DNA from: Pseudomonas sp. MM223
Lineage (GTDB): Bacteria > Pseudomonadota > Gammaproteobacteria > Pseudomonadales > Pseudomonadaceae
Assembly: GCA_947090765.1 (NCBI GenBank)
Contig: OX352322.1
Span: 5,945,001-6,009,000, forward strand
Direction: 5' to 3'
Length of the DNA stretch: 64,000 nt
The notes under the pieces: model-generated
Databases searched by the model: none
What the model saw: the letters and a program-made list of their open reading frames with translations, nothing else
What the model was told of the DNA's origin: nothing
Position numbers and translations under genes: made by a program
Shown here: piece after piece, positions 7,931 to 15,861 of the stretch
Position numbering within the stretch: the first letter of the stretch is position 1
How the letters are laid out: every line of letters begins with the position of its first letter

Positions 7931-9412
7931 TCAGGCGTCGAGCGAGCAGTCCTGGTAAAACTGCTCGAACAGACTCGTTGGCGAGTGCTGCGCATCAAGC
8001 AGGCCGAAGTGTGTGCCCACGTTACGCCCCAGGGCCATGAGTGTCCTTGCAGAGTTCTCGGTACCGGCATAGCCGGCACTCACGATGTAGTCGACACGAT
8101 CCTTGTCGGTCGTCGCTCGCGCATACGCGTTGCCCGTGATCAACACATCCACCAAGCAGACACTGACGCGCTCATCACCGACTGTGAACGGCTCGAGGGC
8201 CTCGGTAGCCAGGGCCGCACGCAATCCGTCCTCACCACCGGCAACGATGCGCTCAAGCTGTGCAAGCGGTCGGCCGAACAAGTCGAACTCTTCAATGGAA
8301 AACGGGAAACAGTAGCCCTGTGCAGTGGTACGCGTGAGCGGCTTCTCGTCACGCGGCTGGGCCACCAGCCATTCAACAAACGAGGTTTTGTTATCGAGAG
8401 CACCGCTGTAGCGGAAGGCCAGATAATCCTTGAGAACCTGGCTGAAAGGATGCCCCGTGGGCACCCAATTATTGCCTCCACGCTCGCAGTCCTGCGCCTC
8501 GACTTCTGGCTTACCCGCTATGGAATTAGACGCCAGCGCCAGACCAAAGCAGCGAAGGTCATAGCCAAGCATGAACAGGCTGGCCTCGAAGGCATGGCAA
8601 CGCGCGGGGAGAGTCCCTTGCCCAGCAAACCAATTGGTACGCTCGAGCAGCGCTCGAATAATCCAGCCCAAGCGCACTTGCCAACGCGCCCACTCGGCAT
8701 AGTCGATCGTCGAAAACTGCGGCGCCGCCACGCTGTTCAAGAACGCTCCTGGGTTGCGGATCTGGCTGCCTCGCGCGCCGCCGGACGGGAACATCAGCAA
8801 GGGTTTACCACGCCCCGCCCACTGCTGGCGAAACAGCGAATACAACATGGCAATCGCAGCGCCCACACGGCTGTCATAGATTGGAGAACCAGACAAATCG
8901 AGCAAGGCGTGAATCTTGGTCAGGCCAGAATCGAAACGCTCGACACTGCTAGCGTCGAGGTCATCCAGGTCATTGTCACCGTCGAGCGTCATGAGTCCGG
9001 CCATCTTTTTCAGGTAGCCCGACAACTCGTCTTTGGCCTCCAACCGGTGCAAGAACGGAATGGCGCCCCGCACGCCGCCCCAACGAAGAATCTGCAAACA
9101 CGCCTGAAGCGCTTGTTGCTCATCACCAGCGTTGACCGCACTCGTCAGCCACTCACGCAGTTTCCCCAAAGAGCGTTGGGTTTCAGCCCAGGTTTCAGAC
9201 TCAACCACACTCTGGTTGGAGTCGTGCCAGCTTGCCTTCCAGCGATAGTGCTCAAGTACCCGCTCAATCCCCTGGACTTCAACCGTCAAACCGCCAGGTA
9301 CAAACTTGCTGGACTTGAAGCGCAGCTTGAACGTGAGCGCCGGCAAGTTGGCTGCCAGCCATGCAACGAAAGATTCCACTTCGGGTTGTGCCAGGAACTG
9401 TTCACGCTTCAT
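7931..9412 (-). CDS. Unrecognised 493-residue protein, partner of the helicase-nuclease
   Basis: ATG 9412 (MKREQFLAQPEVESF) has AAGG 8 bases upstream; an in-frame start at 9586 is possible but adds a sequence without features. The protein is soluble, with LTVEVQGIERVLEHY near the start, WGGVRGAIPFLHRLE near residue 145 and GSPIYDSRVGAAIAMLY near residue 220. That last motif resembles a stretch I associate with HhH/OGG-fold DNA glycosylase-like proteins, but the match is from memory and weak. It is first in the operon ahead of the helicase-nuclease and is divergent from the HEPN gene across a 219-base spacer. The constant context would suit a recognition or adaptor subunit; this is inference. 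Confidence 0.6.
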   Translation of the reverse strand: MKREQFLAQPEVESFVAWLAANLPALTFKLRFKSSKFVPGGLTVEVQGIERVLEHYRWKASWHDSNQSVVESETWAETQRSLGKLREWLTSAVNAGDEQQALQACLQILRWGGVRGAIPFLHRLEAKDELSGYLKKMAGLMTLDGDNDLDDLDASSVERFDSGLTKIHALLDLSGSPIYDSRVGAAIAMLYSLFRQQWAGRGKPLLMFPSGGARGSQIRNPGAFLNSVAAPQFSTIDYAEWARWQVRLGWIIRALLERTNWFAGQGTLPARCHAFEASLFMLGYDLRCFGLALASNSIAGKPEVEAQDCERGGNNWVPTGHPFSQVLKDYLAFRYSGALDNKTSFVEWLVAQPRDEKPLTRTTAQGYCFPFSIEEFDLFGRPLAQLERIVAGGEDGLRAALATEALEPFTVGDERVSVCLVDVLITGNAYARATTDKDRVDYIVSAGYAGTENSARTLMALGRNVGTHFGLLDAQHSPTSLFEQFYQDCSLDA

Positions 9413-9631
9413 GCAGGTCGCCTTGCGGGCAATGTCGAATGGCCATACCCTAAGCAAAATGGCAGACCACGTCCACGTTGTCTGTTCATACAGGTAAACA
9501 AATTGAGCAGGTTCTAATGCCCTGAATAGACGCTTTTCAACGCCAGCGGCGATTGGCCCGGCCACCTGTAAAGTTTTCAGGCACACGCTACCTCTTTACC
9601 GACCGCCCACGACTTCAAGGATCGGCACTTA

Positions 9632-10279
9632 ATGGACCATCAAGCACTCAAAGCCCGTCACCGCCAGGAACGTGAAGGCCACCATCCCAACCTCACCTTG
9701 CGCGTTCATCGCGCATTAAGCTGGCTGAATCGCGCCGAGCAGGCGGATGATCTTGATGGGCGCTTTATCTTTCTGTGGATCGCCTTCAACTCTGCCTATG
9801 CCACGGACATTGATGAGCAGTTCCGACTTTCCGAGCAGTCCACGTTCAAGGCGTTCCTGGACAAACTCTGTGCGCTAGACACAGCCAACCTGATCGAGAA
9901 CCTGGTCTGGTCCGAGTTCTCAGGCAGTATCCGCGCATTGCTGGACAACCCCTACGTATTTCAGAGTTTCTGGGACAACCAGAACGGCAAGATCAGCGAG
10001 CAACAGTGGACCGAGCGGTTTGCCAGCGGTCGACGAGCAGCGCAGCAAGCGTTAGCCAACCGCAATACCCCAGCAGTACTCGGTGTTCTGTTCAATCGAA
10101 TCTATACATTGCGTAACCAGGTAATGCATGGGGGCGCAACCTGGAACAGCAGTGTGAACCGGGATCAACTGCGCGACTGCTCGAACCTCCTCGGCAAGCT
10201 GGTGCCTGTGATTATTTTGCTGATGTTGGATAACCCGGAAACGCTATGGGGTGATGCTTGTTATCCGGTTGTTGCTTAG
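9632..10279 (+). CDS. HEPN-domain protein (Apea-like, 215 aa)
   Basis: ATG 9632 has AAGGAT 9 bases upstream. The protein is mainly helical, with FIFLWIAFNSAYA near residue 45 and IYTLRNQVMHGG near residue 155. The RNxxxH core (R-x4-H) is the hallmark of HEPN domains, many of which are metal-independent RNases in toxin-antitoxin and abortive-infection systems. The N-terminal block and length fit the Apea-like HEPN group. It is divergent from the 493-residue/helicase-nuclease operon, so a common promoter region (9413-9631) may coordinate them. A role as RNase effector is inferred, not shown. Confidence 0.72.
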   Translation: MDHQALKARHRQEREGHHPNLTLRVHRALSWLNRAEQADDLDGRFIFLWIAFNSAYATDIDEQFRLSEQSTFKAFLDKLCALDTANLIENLVWSEFSGSIRALLDNPYVFQSFWDNQNGKISEQQWTERFASGRRAAQQALANRNTPAVLGVLFNRIYTLRNQVMHGGATWNSSVNRDQLRDCSNLLGKLVPVIILLMLDNPETLWGDACYPVVA

Positions 10280-10518
10280 GCAGACCACATTCCAATCCCG
10301 CGATGACCGGTGACAAACCAAGTGATTCCGCTTGCTGCTTACACTGAGTGGAAGGCGTTCACACGCGTTTGAATATGCGCGAATGCTTTGCCTGTAGGAA
10401 GTCAACGCAACAAGAATTTGAATTCGGGGCTCGAATTTGTCCTCAGTGACAAAGCCCTCCAAGCCCTCAGGTCAGTTTGCCTTCCTGAGGGCTGGACTGG
10501 GAACAAGCTACTTACCCT

Positions 10519-11187
10519 CTATCCTCGGCTGAATCCGAAGCCATGAGCGCCCTCCCCATAACGCTTCGTCGCAGCTTTACAAAGGTAGCTGGCACGATGA
10601 AACAGATCAGGTAAGTAATCCACATTCCCTGGCCGGACCTCCCGGTCTACTCGGTATTCCGCATTAGACGGGATATGTACCAAGCCCCTCACTTGCTCAA
10701 CCTCGCACTTCAACGCACTGGCCCAAGCCTCCTGCATGCGGCTGATCATGTTCGGCCTCTGTGGCTGCAACCGCCCGATTGTGTAGTAGGCGTCCCTGTT
10801 GAGCAGGATCAGCAGGTGGTAATGCTGTCGCCCTGCCTCGCTCCTCTCTCTCGCCCATACGTAACGTACCCTGCAGTCATGGGCGTACTTGTTCTGCTCA
10901 CGTGCTTTCTCACGATTGTGCTCAATTTTTGCTTTGAACGACTCGATGAACCTACTAATCACACGGTTTGACAACGCATCATCCGGAATACCCCCAAAAC
11001 GCGGAAGACGCAGGTCCACCCTGAACGCAATCACCCTAGGATACTGATCAAGTGCAAGTTTGATGGTGCGACTCAGGGCTTCAAGGTATCCAAGTATAAA
11101 AGGGCCTTTTTCACCCATTATCGGCAGGCCCTGAAAAGTATCTGCTGAGTACAAACGAAGATTACGGTTCTCTGAAAAACGACGCAT
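10519..11187 (-). CDS. Inovirus Gp2-type protein (YagK/YfjJ C-terminal-like, 222 aa)
   Basis: The protein contains VIAFRVDLRLPRF, VWARERSEAGRQHYHLLILLN with an HxH metal site, and a late YLCKA tyrosine motif. These are features of HUH-type rolling-circle initiators and of the family usually called inovirus Gp2 or YagK/YfjJ C-terminal domain. It would nick or bind DNA during replication of a phage or satellite. ATG 11187 is used. It is separated by a strong terminator from the AlpA gene and lies in AT-richer DNA with other mobile-element genes. No coat or assembly genes of an inovirus are seen, so this is a satellite or remnant and not a complete filamentous phage. Confidence 0.8.
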   Translation of the reverse strand: MRRFSENRNLRLYSADTFQGLPIMGEKGPFILGYLEALSRTIKLALDQYPRVIAFRVDLRLPRFGGIPDDALSNRVISRFIESFKAKIEHNREKAREQNKYAHDCRVRYVWARERSEAGRQHYHLLILLNRDAYYTIGRLQPQRPNMISRMQEAWASALKCEVEQVRGLVHIPSNAEYRVDREVRPGNVDYLPDLFHRASYLCKAATKRYGEGAHGFGFSRG

Positions 11188-11574
11188 GGTTACTACCTAC
11201 TCTACTGAAGTTCATATCTTCAGTCGGCTTGATAGTTATTTACACGTTCACCGCAACCCATTGAGCTAGACCTCAACGAGCTCATCACGCAGATACCAAA
11301 GTTCAATATCGATCACCTAAACCATACTGCCAACCGCAAGGTATAAAGTAGACATTCATGATAGATACCAGTTAGAGGGACATCTATGACCTTAACCTAA
11401 TGATTCAATATCAGGCCCTACATGAGTGATAGGCAGGAGTTATTAAACAGTAGTGCTTAGAACACTAAAGCATACTACCCGCACCGAAAGCTCCAAAAGC
11501 ATAAACCCTAGAGAAAGTTAAAGCATTCCTGTTCAGAGCCAGAAAAACAACGCCACCAAAAGGTCCGGCAAAAA
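11188..11574. other. Gene-free AT-rich stretch
   Basis: Between the Gp2-type gene start and the terminator at 11,575 I see no convincing reading frame on either strand. It is AT-rich and presumably holds the promoter of the Gp2-type gene; no clear operator was found. Confidence 0.5.
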
Positions 11575-11609
11575 AACATCATGTCCGGGAGTCAACCGGA
11601 CATGATGTT
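11575..11609 (-). terminator. Strong intrinsic terminator
   Basis: AACATCATGTCCGG pairs perfectly with CCGGACATGATGTT (14 bp, 7-base loop). On the minus strand the stem is followed by a run of seven T, so it should end transcripts from the AlpA side. A shorter T-run on the plus strand could make it bidirectional. Confidence 0.85.
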
Positions 11610-11676
11610 TTCATTGAAAGAAAATAAAGCAAACAAGAAGCAGACCAGCTGCCAAGAACAAGCCCATCAAGACCTA

Positions 11677-11856
11677 CTAATTTCGCTCAACTAGCCTAGA
11701 CTGAATCCAGGAATGAACCTCTGACTCCAACCAGCCAACAGAGCGCCCGCCTAACGAAATAGGCTTCGGAAATATCCCTTCAGCAACGTACTTATACACC
11801 GTAGATCGGGCCAGACCAGTAATTTCAATAACTGTTTTCATTCGAAGTATGCGCAT
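11677..11856 (-). CDS. AlpA-family excisionase/regulator (59 aa)
   Basis: ATG 11856 has GGAG 8 bases upstream. The product, starting MRILRMKTVIEITGLARS, is a small winged HTH protein: VIEITGLARSTVYKYV is the recognition helix region and FPKPISLGGRSVGW is the AlpA wing motif. AlpA proteins in P4-like satellites and genomic islands activate integrase expression or act in excision. Here the cognate integrase at 14.97-15.33 kb is decayed, so excision of this element is probably lost. It lies about 80 bases downstream of the 450-residue gene on the same strand. Confidence 0.85.
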   Translation of the reverse strand: MRILRMKTVIEITGLARSTVYKYVAEGIFPKPISLGGRSVGWLESEVHSWIQSRLVERN

Positions 11857-11934
11857 GACCAACTCCTCAAATCCGTACACAGGATCTAGGAGGCCGGTAA
11901 AGAGTTACTGACCATTACTGGCATACAGAGCGAT

Positions 11935-13287
11935 TTACCCCCGATACCGATAGCGCGTGGGAGTATGAACCTGAAAAAGAAGGCCAAAACGATAACGGTC
12001 AATCTCAGGCATCTCCTCCTCACTTGAAAACCTCTCACACGTAGGCTCGCCAAGATTGCTCTCATTCATGACATAGCACTCTCCTGCTCGAAAACTATTA
12101 CCAGGAACAATCAACAGAGACCGGCCAACAGCAAACCGCCCAAAGTATGTACCGGGCTCAAAACTCGGCAGGATCTGCAACCCGGCAATTTCGTACGCAA
12201 AACCCTTAGCACTTAAAACCAAACTCTGCACACGCCGAGCCATCAAAACAGCGACTACATAAACGAACTCAAAAAACAGCTCGCTTCGAAGGACATCATC
12301 CTTGAAATCTCGCCCTGTGCCCGTTCCTTTACTGAAATCTTTCTTGATTCGCAGTTGCAATTCATCATCAGAATTAAACTGACCTAGTTCCAAGGCTTTC
12401 CAATGCTTGGACAGTAGCCCTGACGCGTACTCCTCCAATCTAACCTGAAGCGCCCTCGACGAGCTTCTATCCTTGGCTAAAGAAGAAAACAACCCCGCCA
12501 GCGCATTAAATCTATCGCTATCAGGCAGTATTCCAGAAAACTTTTTATGCCTCTCGAATTCCAGCCCTTTGCCAAGCCCCGCAGAGCCAATGATGGCTGC
12601 AACCTCACTCATCTCCCCCGAATCCCCACTGGATTTCGAGACGAAAGTTAGCACGATCGCTCCCGAACTACCTTTTTGAAAAAACCCATGATGAAAATTA
12701 ATAAAGTAAACTGACTTTGAAACGCCCAATACAACAGATGTTGCAACACCCGGAATCACCCCTCTCATGACCCTCAGAGCGATCAGCTTGTGCACCTGGG
12801 CCTTTATTCGATCTCGATTCAGACCAGTAGCCTGGGACAACCTGGATACTCCGATTCCCCGTACAATCCCAAATTGATCGGCGTATAGAAGCAGAGTGGA
12901 CAGTAGCAACCGATTACAAACACTCAAGCCACCCTTACAATTTTCCGCAGAAGGGTTCAGTACGTGATCAATTCTCGGTCTATTTATCACATTGAGCTTT
13001 TTGTTTTCGTCTTCTAACAACCTAGACAACTTACTTGACGCCCGATACCCACTCTTGGGGCGTCCCCGCCCGCAGACGATAGGTGTGCGTATCAAAAGAT
13101 CTTCGGCCACCAATTCAGCCAGAGCGCTAGATACCACACGATCCGTAGCACCTGAGGCCTTGGCTAACTCCTTAACCCCGATTGTGATCGACTCCCACAG
13201 CCCGTACAGCTGCACGAACCTTACAAGGACAAGCTTCGTCTCAGGGCTGATCCCAGCCAATTCCATCCCCAACAGAACGCAGTGCAT
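11935..13287 (-). CDS. Unrecognised protein with two helix-turn-helix-like segments (450 aa)
   Basis: ATG 13287 follows a GAGGGTGG ribosome site; a GTG at 13290 is possible. Two segments look like winged-helix DNA-binding units: ITIGVKELAKASGATDRVV near residue 40 and GVSRLSQATGLNRDRIKA near residue 150. The C-terminal half has hydrophobic stretches (FFEFVYVVAVLMARR) but no known domain. I do not recognise the family. It lies upstream of alpA and near a Gp2-type replication protein, so a regulatory or replication-control role in the satellite element is the most likely guess. Base composition is lower in GC than the chromosomal genes to the right. Confidence 0.6.
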   Translation of the reverse strand: MHCVLLGMELAGISPETKLVLVRFVQLYGLWESITIGVKELAKASGATDRVVSSALAELVAEDLLIRTPIVCGRGRPKSGYRASSKLSRLLEDENKKLNVINRPRIDHVLNPSAENCKGGLSVCNRLLLSTLLLYADQFGIVRGIGVSRLSQATGLNRDRIKAQVHKLIALRVMRGVIPGVATSVVLGVSKSVYFINFHHGFFQKGSSGAIVLTFVSKSSGDSGEMSEVAAIIGSAGLGKGLEFERHKKFSGILPDSDRFNALAGLFSSLAKDRSSSRALQVRLEEYASGLLSKHWKALELGQFNSDDELQLRIKKDFSKGTGTGRDFKDDVLRSELFFEFVYVVAVLMARRVQSLVLSAKGFAYEIAGLQILPSFEPGTYFGRFAVGRSLLIVPGNSFRAGECYVMNESNLGEPTCERFSSEEEMPEIDRYRFGLLFQVHTPTRYRYRG

Positions 13288-13456
13288 CACCCACCCTCAC
13301 CTTTTCAGGAAGGCAGCTATTAAATCGCAGAATAACACCCTGTTTCAAGAGCATAAAAAATAGACTACGCTACTACGTAACGTCACTCCGTAACGCAACA
13401 TTAAAAATCATTCTATATAACCTTTAGTTCTAATAAACGCATTAGCGAGGGATTCA

Positions 13457-14137
13457 TTGAAAAAAGCACAAAACAGACTTGGATGGATAGAAAAAGACAA
13501 CCCAAACATGCTGAAGTGGGCCATCCGATACCTAAACAACCACAGAGCAAATATTCCCGAGCAAACCACCTACGACGGGCTTATAAGGGAATCTGAGAAA
13601 TGGCCTGAAAGCAGTGAAATACGAGAGCTTTTAAGAAAAATGAAAGGCGCCTGGCGCCAAAAGAAACTGAGAGAAAGCCTAAATGGGAAAAAGCCCAGCA
13701 ACTTCATACTTTCGACTTCAGCAAAAAAATGCCTGGAAAATTTAGCCAAATCAAGACGCAGCAACATAACTGAAACACTGGAATGGTTAATTAAAAATGG
13801 ACTTGAAGTAAAAAGCCAATACCGCGACCAACTCAACGAATTAAACAAGTCCCACCGCAAACAACTCGACAGTTATCAAGTAGCAGCTGTCACTCTCACT
13901 GAAAAACTAAGCGAAGCCCTAACCGAAAGCTGCAAATTAACGCTTCAAATTGAAACACTAACCCCTTCCCCAGAAAGTCTCCCAACCCCACAAAAGGACC
14001 AGATCGAAAAACTTTTCAGAAAGAAAAAATCAACACTCTTGAAATCAAATACAATCATCAAAAGAGACGCCATACGAACACACGAAAGACAGATACAACC
14101 AACAACCCATTACCTTGAGCAGGAGCAGGAGCAATGA
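13457..14137 (+). CDS. Unrecognised protein, RHH-like segment (226 aa), TTG start
   Basis: The gene starts at TTG 13457 after a GAGGG ribosome site; no in-frame ATG is nearby. It is Lys-rich and strongly AT-biased, unlike flanking chromosomal DNA. A central segment (SNFILSTSAKKCLENLAKS then NITETLEWLIKNGLE) has the strand-helix-helix pattern of ribbon-helix-helix DNA-binding proteins and recalls MatP-type C-terminal domains. A coiled-coil-like region follows, then a basic tail ending EQEQEQ. It is divergent from the 450-residue gene. It is probably a DNA-binding protein of the mobile element; the specific function is unknown. Confidence 0.5.
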   Translation: MKKAQNRLGWIEKDNPNMLKWAIRYLNNHRANIPEQTTYDGLIRESEKWPESSEIRELLRKMKGAWRQKKLRESLNGKKPSNFILSTSAKKCLENLAKSRRSNITETLEWLIKNGLEVKSQYRDQLNELNKSHRKQLDSYQVAAVTLTEKLSEALTESCKLTLQIETLTPSPESLPTPQKDQIEKLFRKKKSTLLKSNTIIKRDAIRTHERQIQPTTHYLEQEQEQ

Positions 14138-14967
14138 AGAGATCATAGAAATCACCCGACCAGTTTTGCAACCGAAAAATCATCAATAACCAGGACGATA
14201 GGCGCGCCCTGCGCTCAGCATTTTATATCCGTTTTATAGTTATCCTGTGATCGTTTTTTATTTCGGCACAGCACTGTAATTACACCGGCAATTTTCAATA
14301 AAACTCACTTGCCAGCCCGATGCTTCCTACTTCTGAAGATACGAATTGGAGAAGCACCAAGACCAATCTTTAGCATGTCATCCACCACCTTCTTACGGAC
14401 TTCCCTAGCCTGACCACTGGTACCAAATCACACCCATACTGGGAAAGCACCCCTGCCATAACCAAGTTTTCAGAAGTATTCCCTCAAGTCTATTACGGGA
14501 GATGCTGTGCTATCACTTTAGGTAGTCTTGAAGGAAGCTCCGCCAGTTTAGCAGCACTAGTTAGATCCATTTTTTAGTAATTTCAAAATCCTCAAGGACC
14601 ATCTTCATATAGACGACAAGAAAACACTTAAAAGCTAAACCTCGATCAAAGTTTTCCGAGCCTGCTCTTCATTGATTGGCCATTTCAGCCAAGATACCCC
14701 CAACACCTGAGCGTTTGGACCGACAGAAAAATTCCGAGGTAGCAGCTAATAGAAAATACAAATTCTTTATGCCTCGCAAGGTGGGTGCCTTCAGGGTGAA
14801 GACTGACCCATCGCATATATTCGTAAGCGTCAAGAAAGGTCATACTAATCGCATGACTAGCTCATTACAGTCGGGCGAAAGCCAATTTCCTGCTAGAAAT
14901 TGAGTGATCAACCACCAAGGACATCCTTATACAACCAAAAACGAAGACATCAATCACGCTTTATCAT
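14138..14967. other. Gene-free AT-rich region
   Basis: No convincing gene was found. A minus-strand stretch near 14,310-14,440 reads EVRKKVVDDMLKIGLGA before a stop and could be a scrap of a coding sequence, but it has an upstream stop and no recognised family. The region appears to be decaying element DNA next to the broken integrase. Confidence 0.45.
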
Positions 14968-15325
14968 TCATGACCATAGCGTCGGCCATGTAAGCCTAAG
15001 ACTTCATCATCTGACGAAACTCGGCGAGATATCCAGCCTGATTATAACTTGTCCGGATTTTTTGCTTCTCTCGGCATGCGCCAATTCACGCTCGATCACG
15101 TCCGAGCGAGATCCCATCTAGTTGAGCATGGTCCAGGCGCTGGCGCGAATGCCATGGGCTGAAAAGCCGATGCGGTCCTTACCATTCAATGCGTTCGGGT
15201 GTTCGACTCAATGTCGTTGCTGTCATGCACTCGTTCGGCTTGCGATAGTTAGGAAATAGCAGCCGACGCCCTACATACAGGTGGGCAGCTCACGTAGCAA
15301 CTCGACCGCCGGAAGACGTCATTCG
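14968..15325 (-). pseudogene. Decayed P4-type tyrosine integrase, C-terminal part
   Basis: Read on the minus strand across several frames, the sequence gives AVELLRELPT, RRLLFPNYRKPNECMTATTL, KDRIGFSAHGIRASAWTMLN, SDVIERELAHAER and IRTSYNQAGYLAEFRQMM. These match in order the C-terminal half of P4-type phage integrases, including the HGxR box and the catalytic Tyr region. Stops and frame changes occur: TAG in the YTGG-like region, a frame slip near 15,170, TAG after LN at 15,119, and TAG replacing a Trp near the end. The N-terminal half is missing. It is therefore inactive. It lies between the satellite-like genes and the first long direct repeat. Confidence 0.85.
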
Positions 15326-15409
15326 ACAGGATCCAGATCAAACCCCGGTCACTGCGCGCATCAGCCAGGCCGATCTCCAGGTAAGTGGTAAAGGAACGAT
15401 ATAGCAAAA

Positions 15410-15537
15410 GCACCACATCAAGACGCCCCAGGGTACCAAGCAAATCCTATCGGTATTCCAAATGGCATCCCCAAAAACTACCTATTCAGTACTTGTAAAA
15501 TCACTAGCTTACTCTATCTGTTCAGATTAACCCCGGC
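15410..15537. repeat. Long direct repeat, left copy
   Basis: This stretch matches 21,208-21,336 in the same orientation. The first 65 bases are about 85-90% identical (CACCACATCA, then CCAAGCAAATCCTATCGG, ATTCCAAATGGCAT), the middle is AT-rich and diverged, and the end shares ATCTGTTCAGATTA (15,516-15,529), itself an imperfect palindrome. The two copies bracket the hydrolase/dynamin cassette. They could be att-like junctions or homologous scars of an insertion. Confidence 0.7.
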
Positions 15538-15861
15538 GCTCGACTTACCCTACCCAGTCGTCCCCCCTTCAGCCCGAAGTGCATGCAACAACCTCGCTAA
15601 GGCTCCCTCCCCCAACATTTCTCTCCTTCCGGGCAAGTCCGGTAACCATGGCAGACAGCCATTAAAACAAGGTAAATTCGCCACAGAAATAAGGTCAACA
15701 ACCACCGCCCGGCTCAAGACAACAAGGAAGTAGCGATGCTCATCCCTAGGGAACCCCCTCCCAAGCACCTGCCCCTGCCGCACCTGACTCCAGCCATCCC
15801 GTACTACCGCTCTCCACGAATGCTGCTCGAAAAGCAGCATGGCCGTAGATAGGAAGCCTTC
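15538..15861. other. Upstream region of the hydrolase-GTPase gene
   Basis: No convincing gene was found. A minus-strand open frame covers 15,550-15,954 but overlaps the real gene start and has no recognisable domain. An AGGAAG ribosome site sits just before ATG 15862. A promoter for the cassette presumably lies here; no clear hexamer pair was identified. Confidence 0.4.

Noticed and set aside
8000..9500. Long plus-strand frame opposite the 493-residue gene
   Set aside because: It lacks domain patterns and has no sensible start; the minus frame has better composition and a ribosome site.
14676..14903. Plus-strand frame of 75 residues
   Set aside because: It lies in decaying DNA, with no plausible ribosome site or family pattern.
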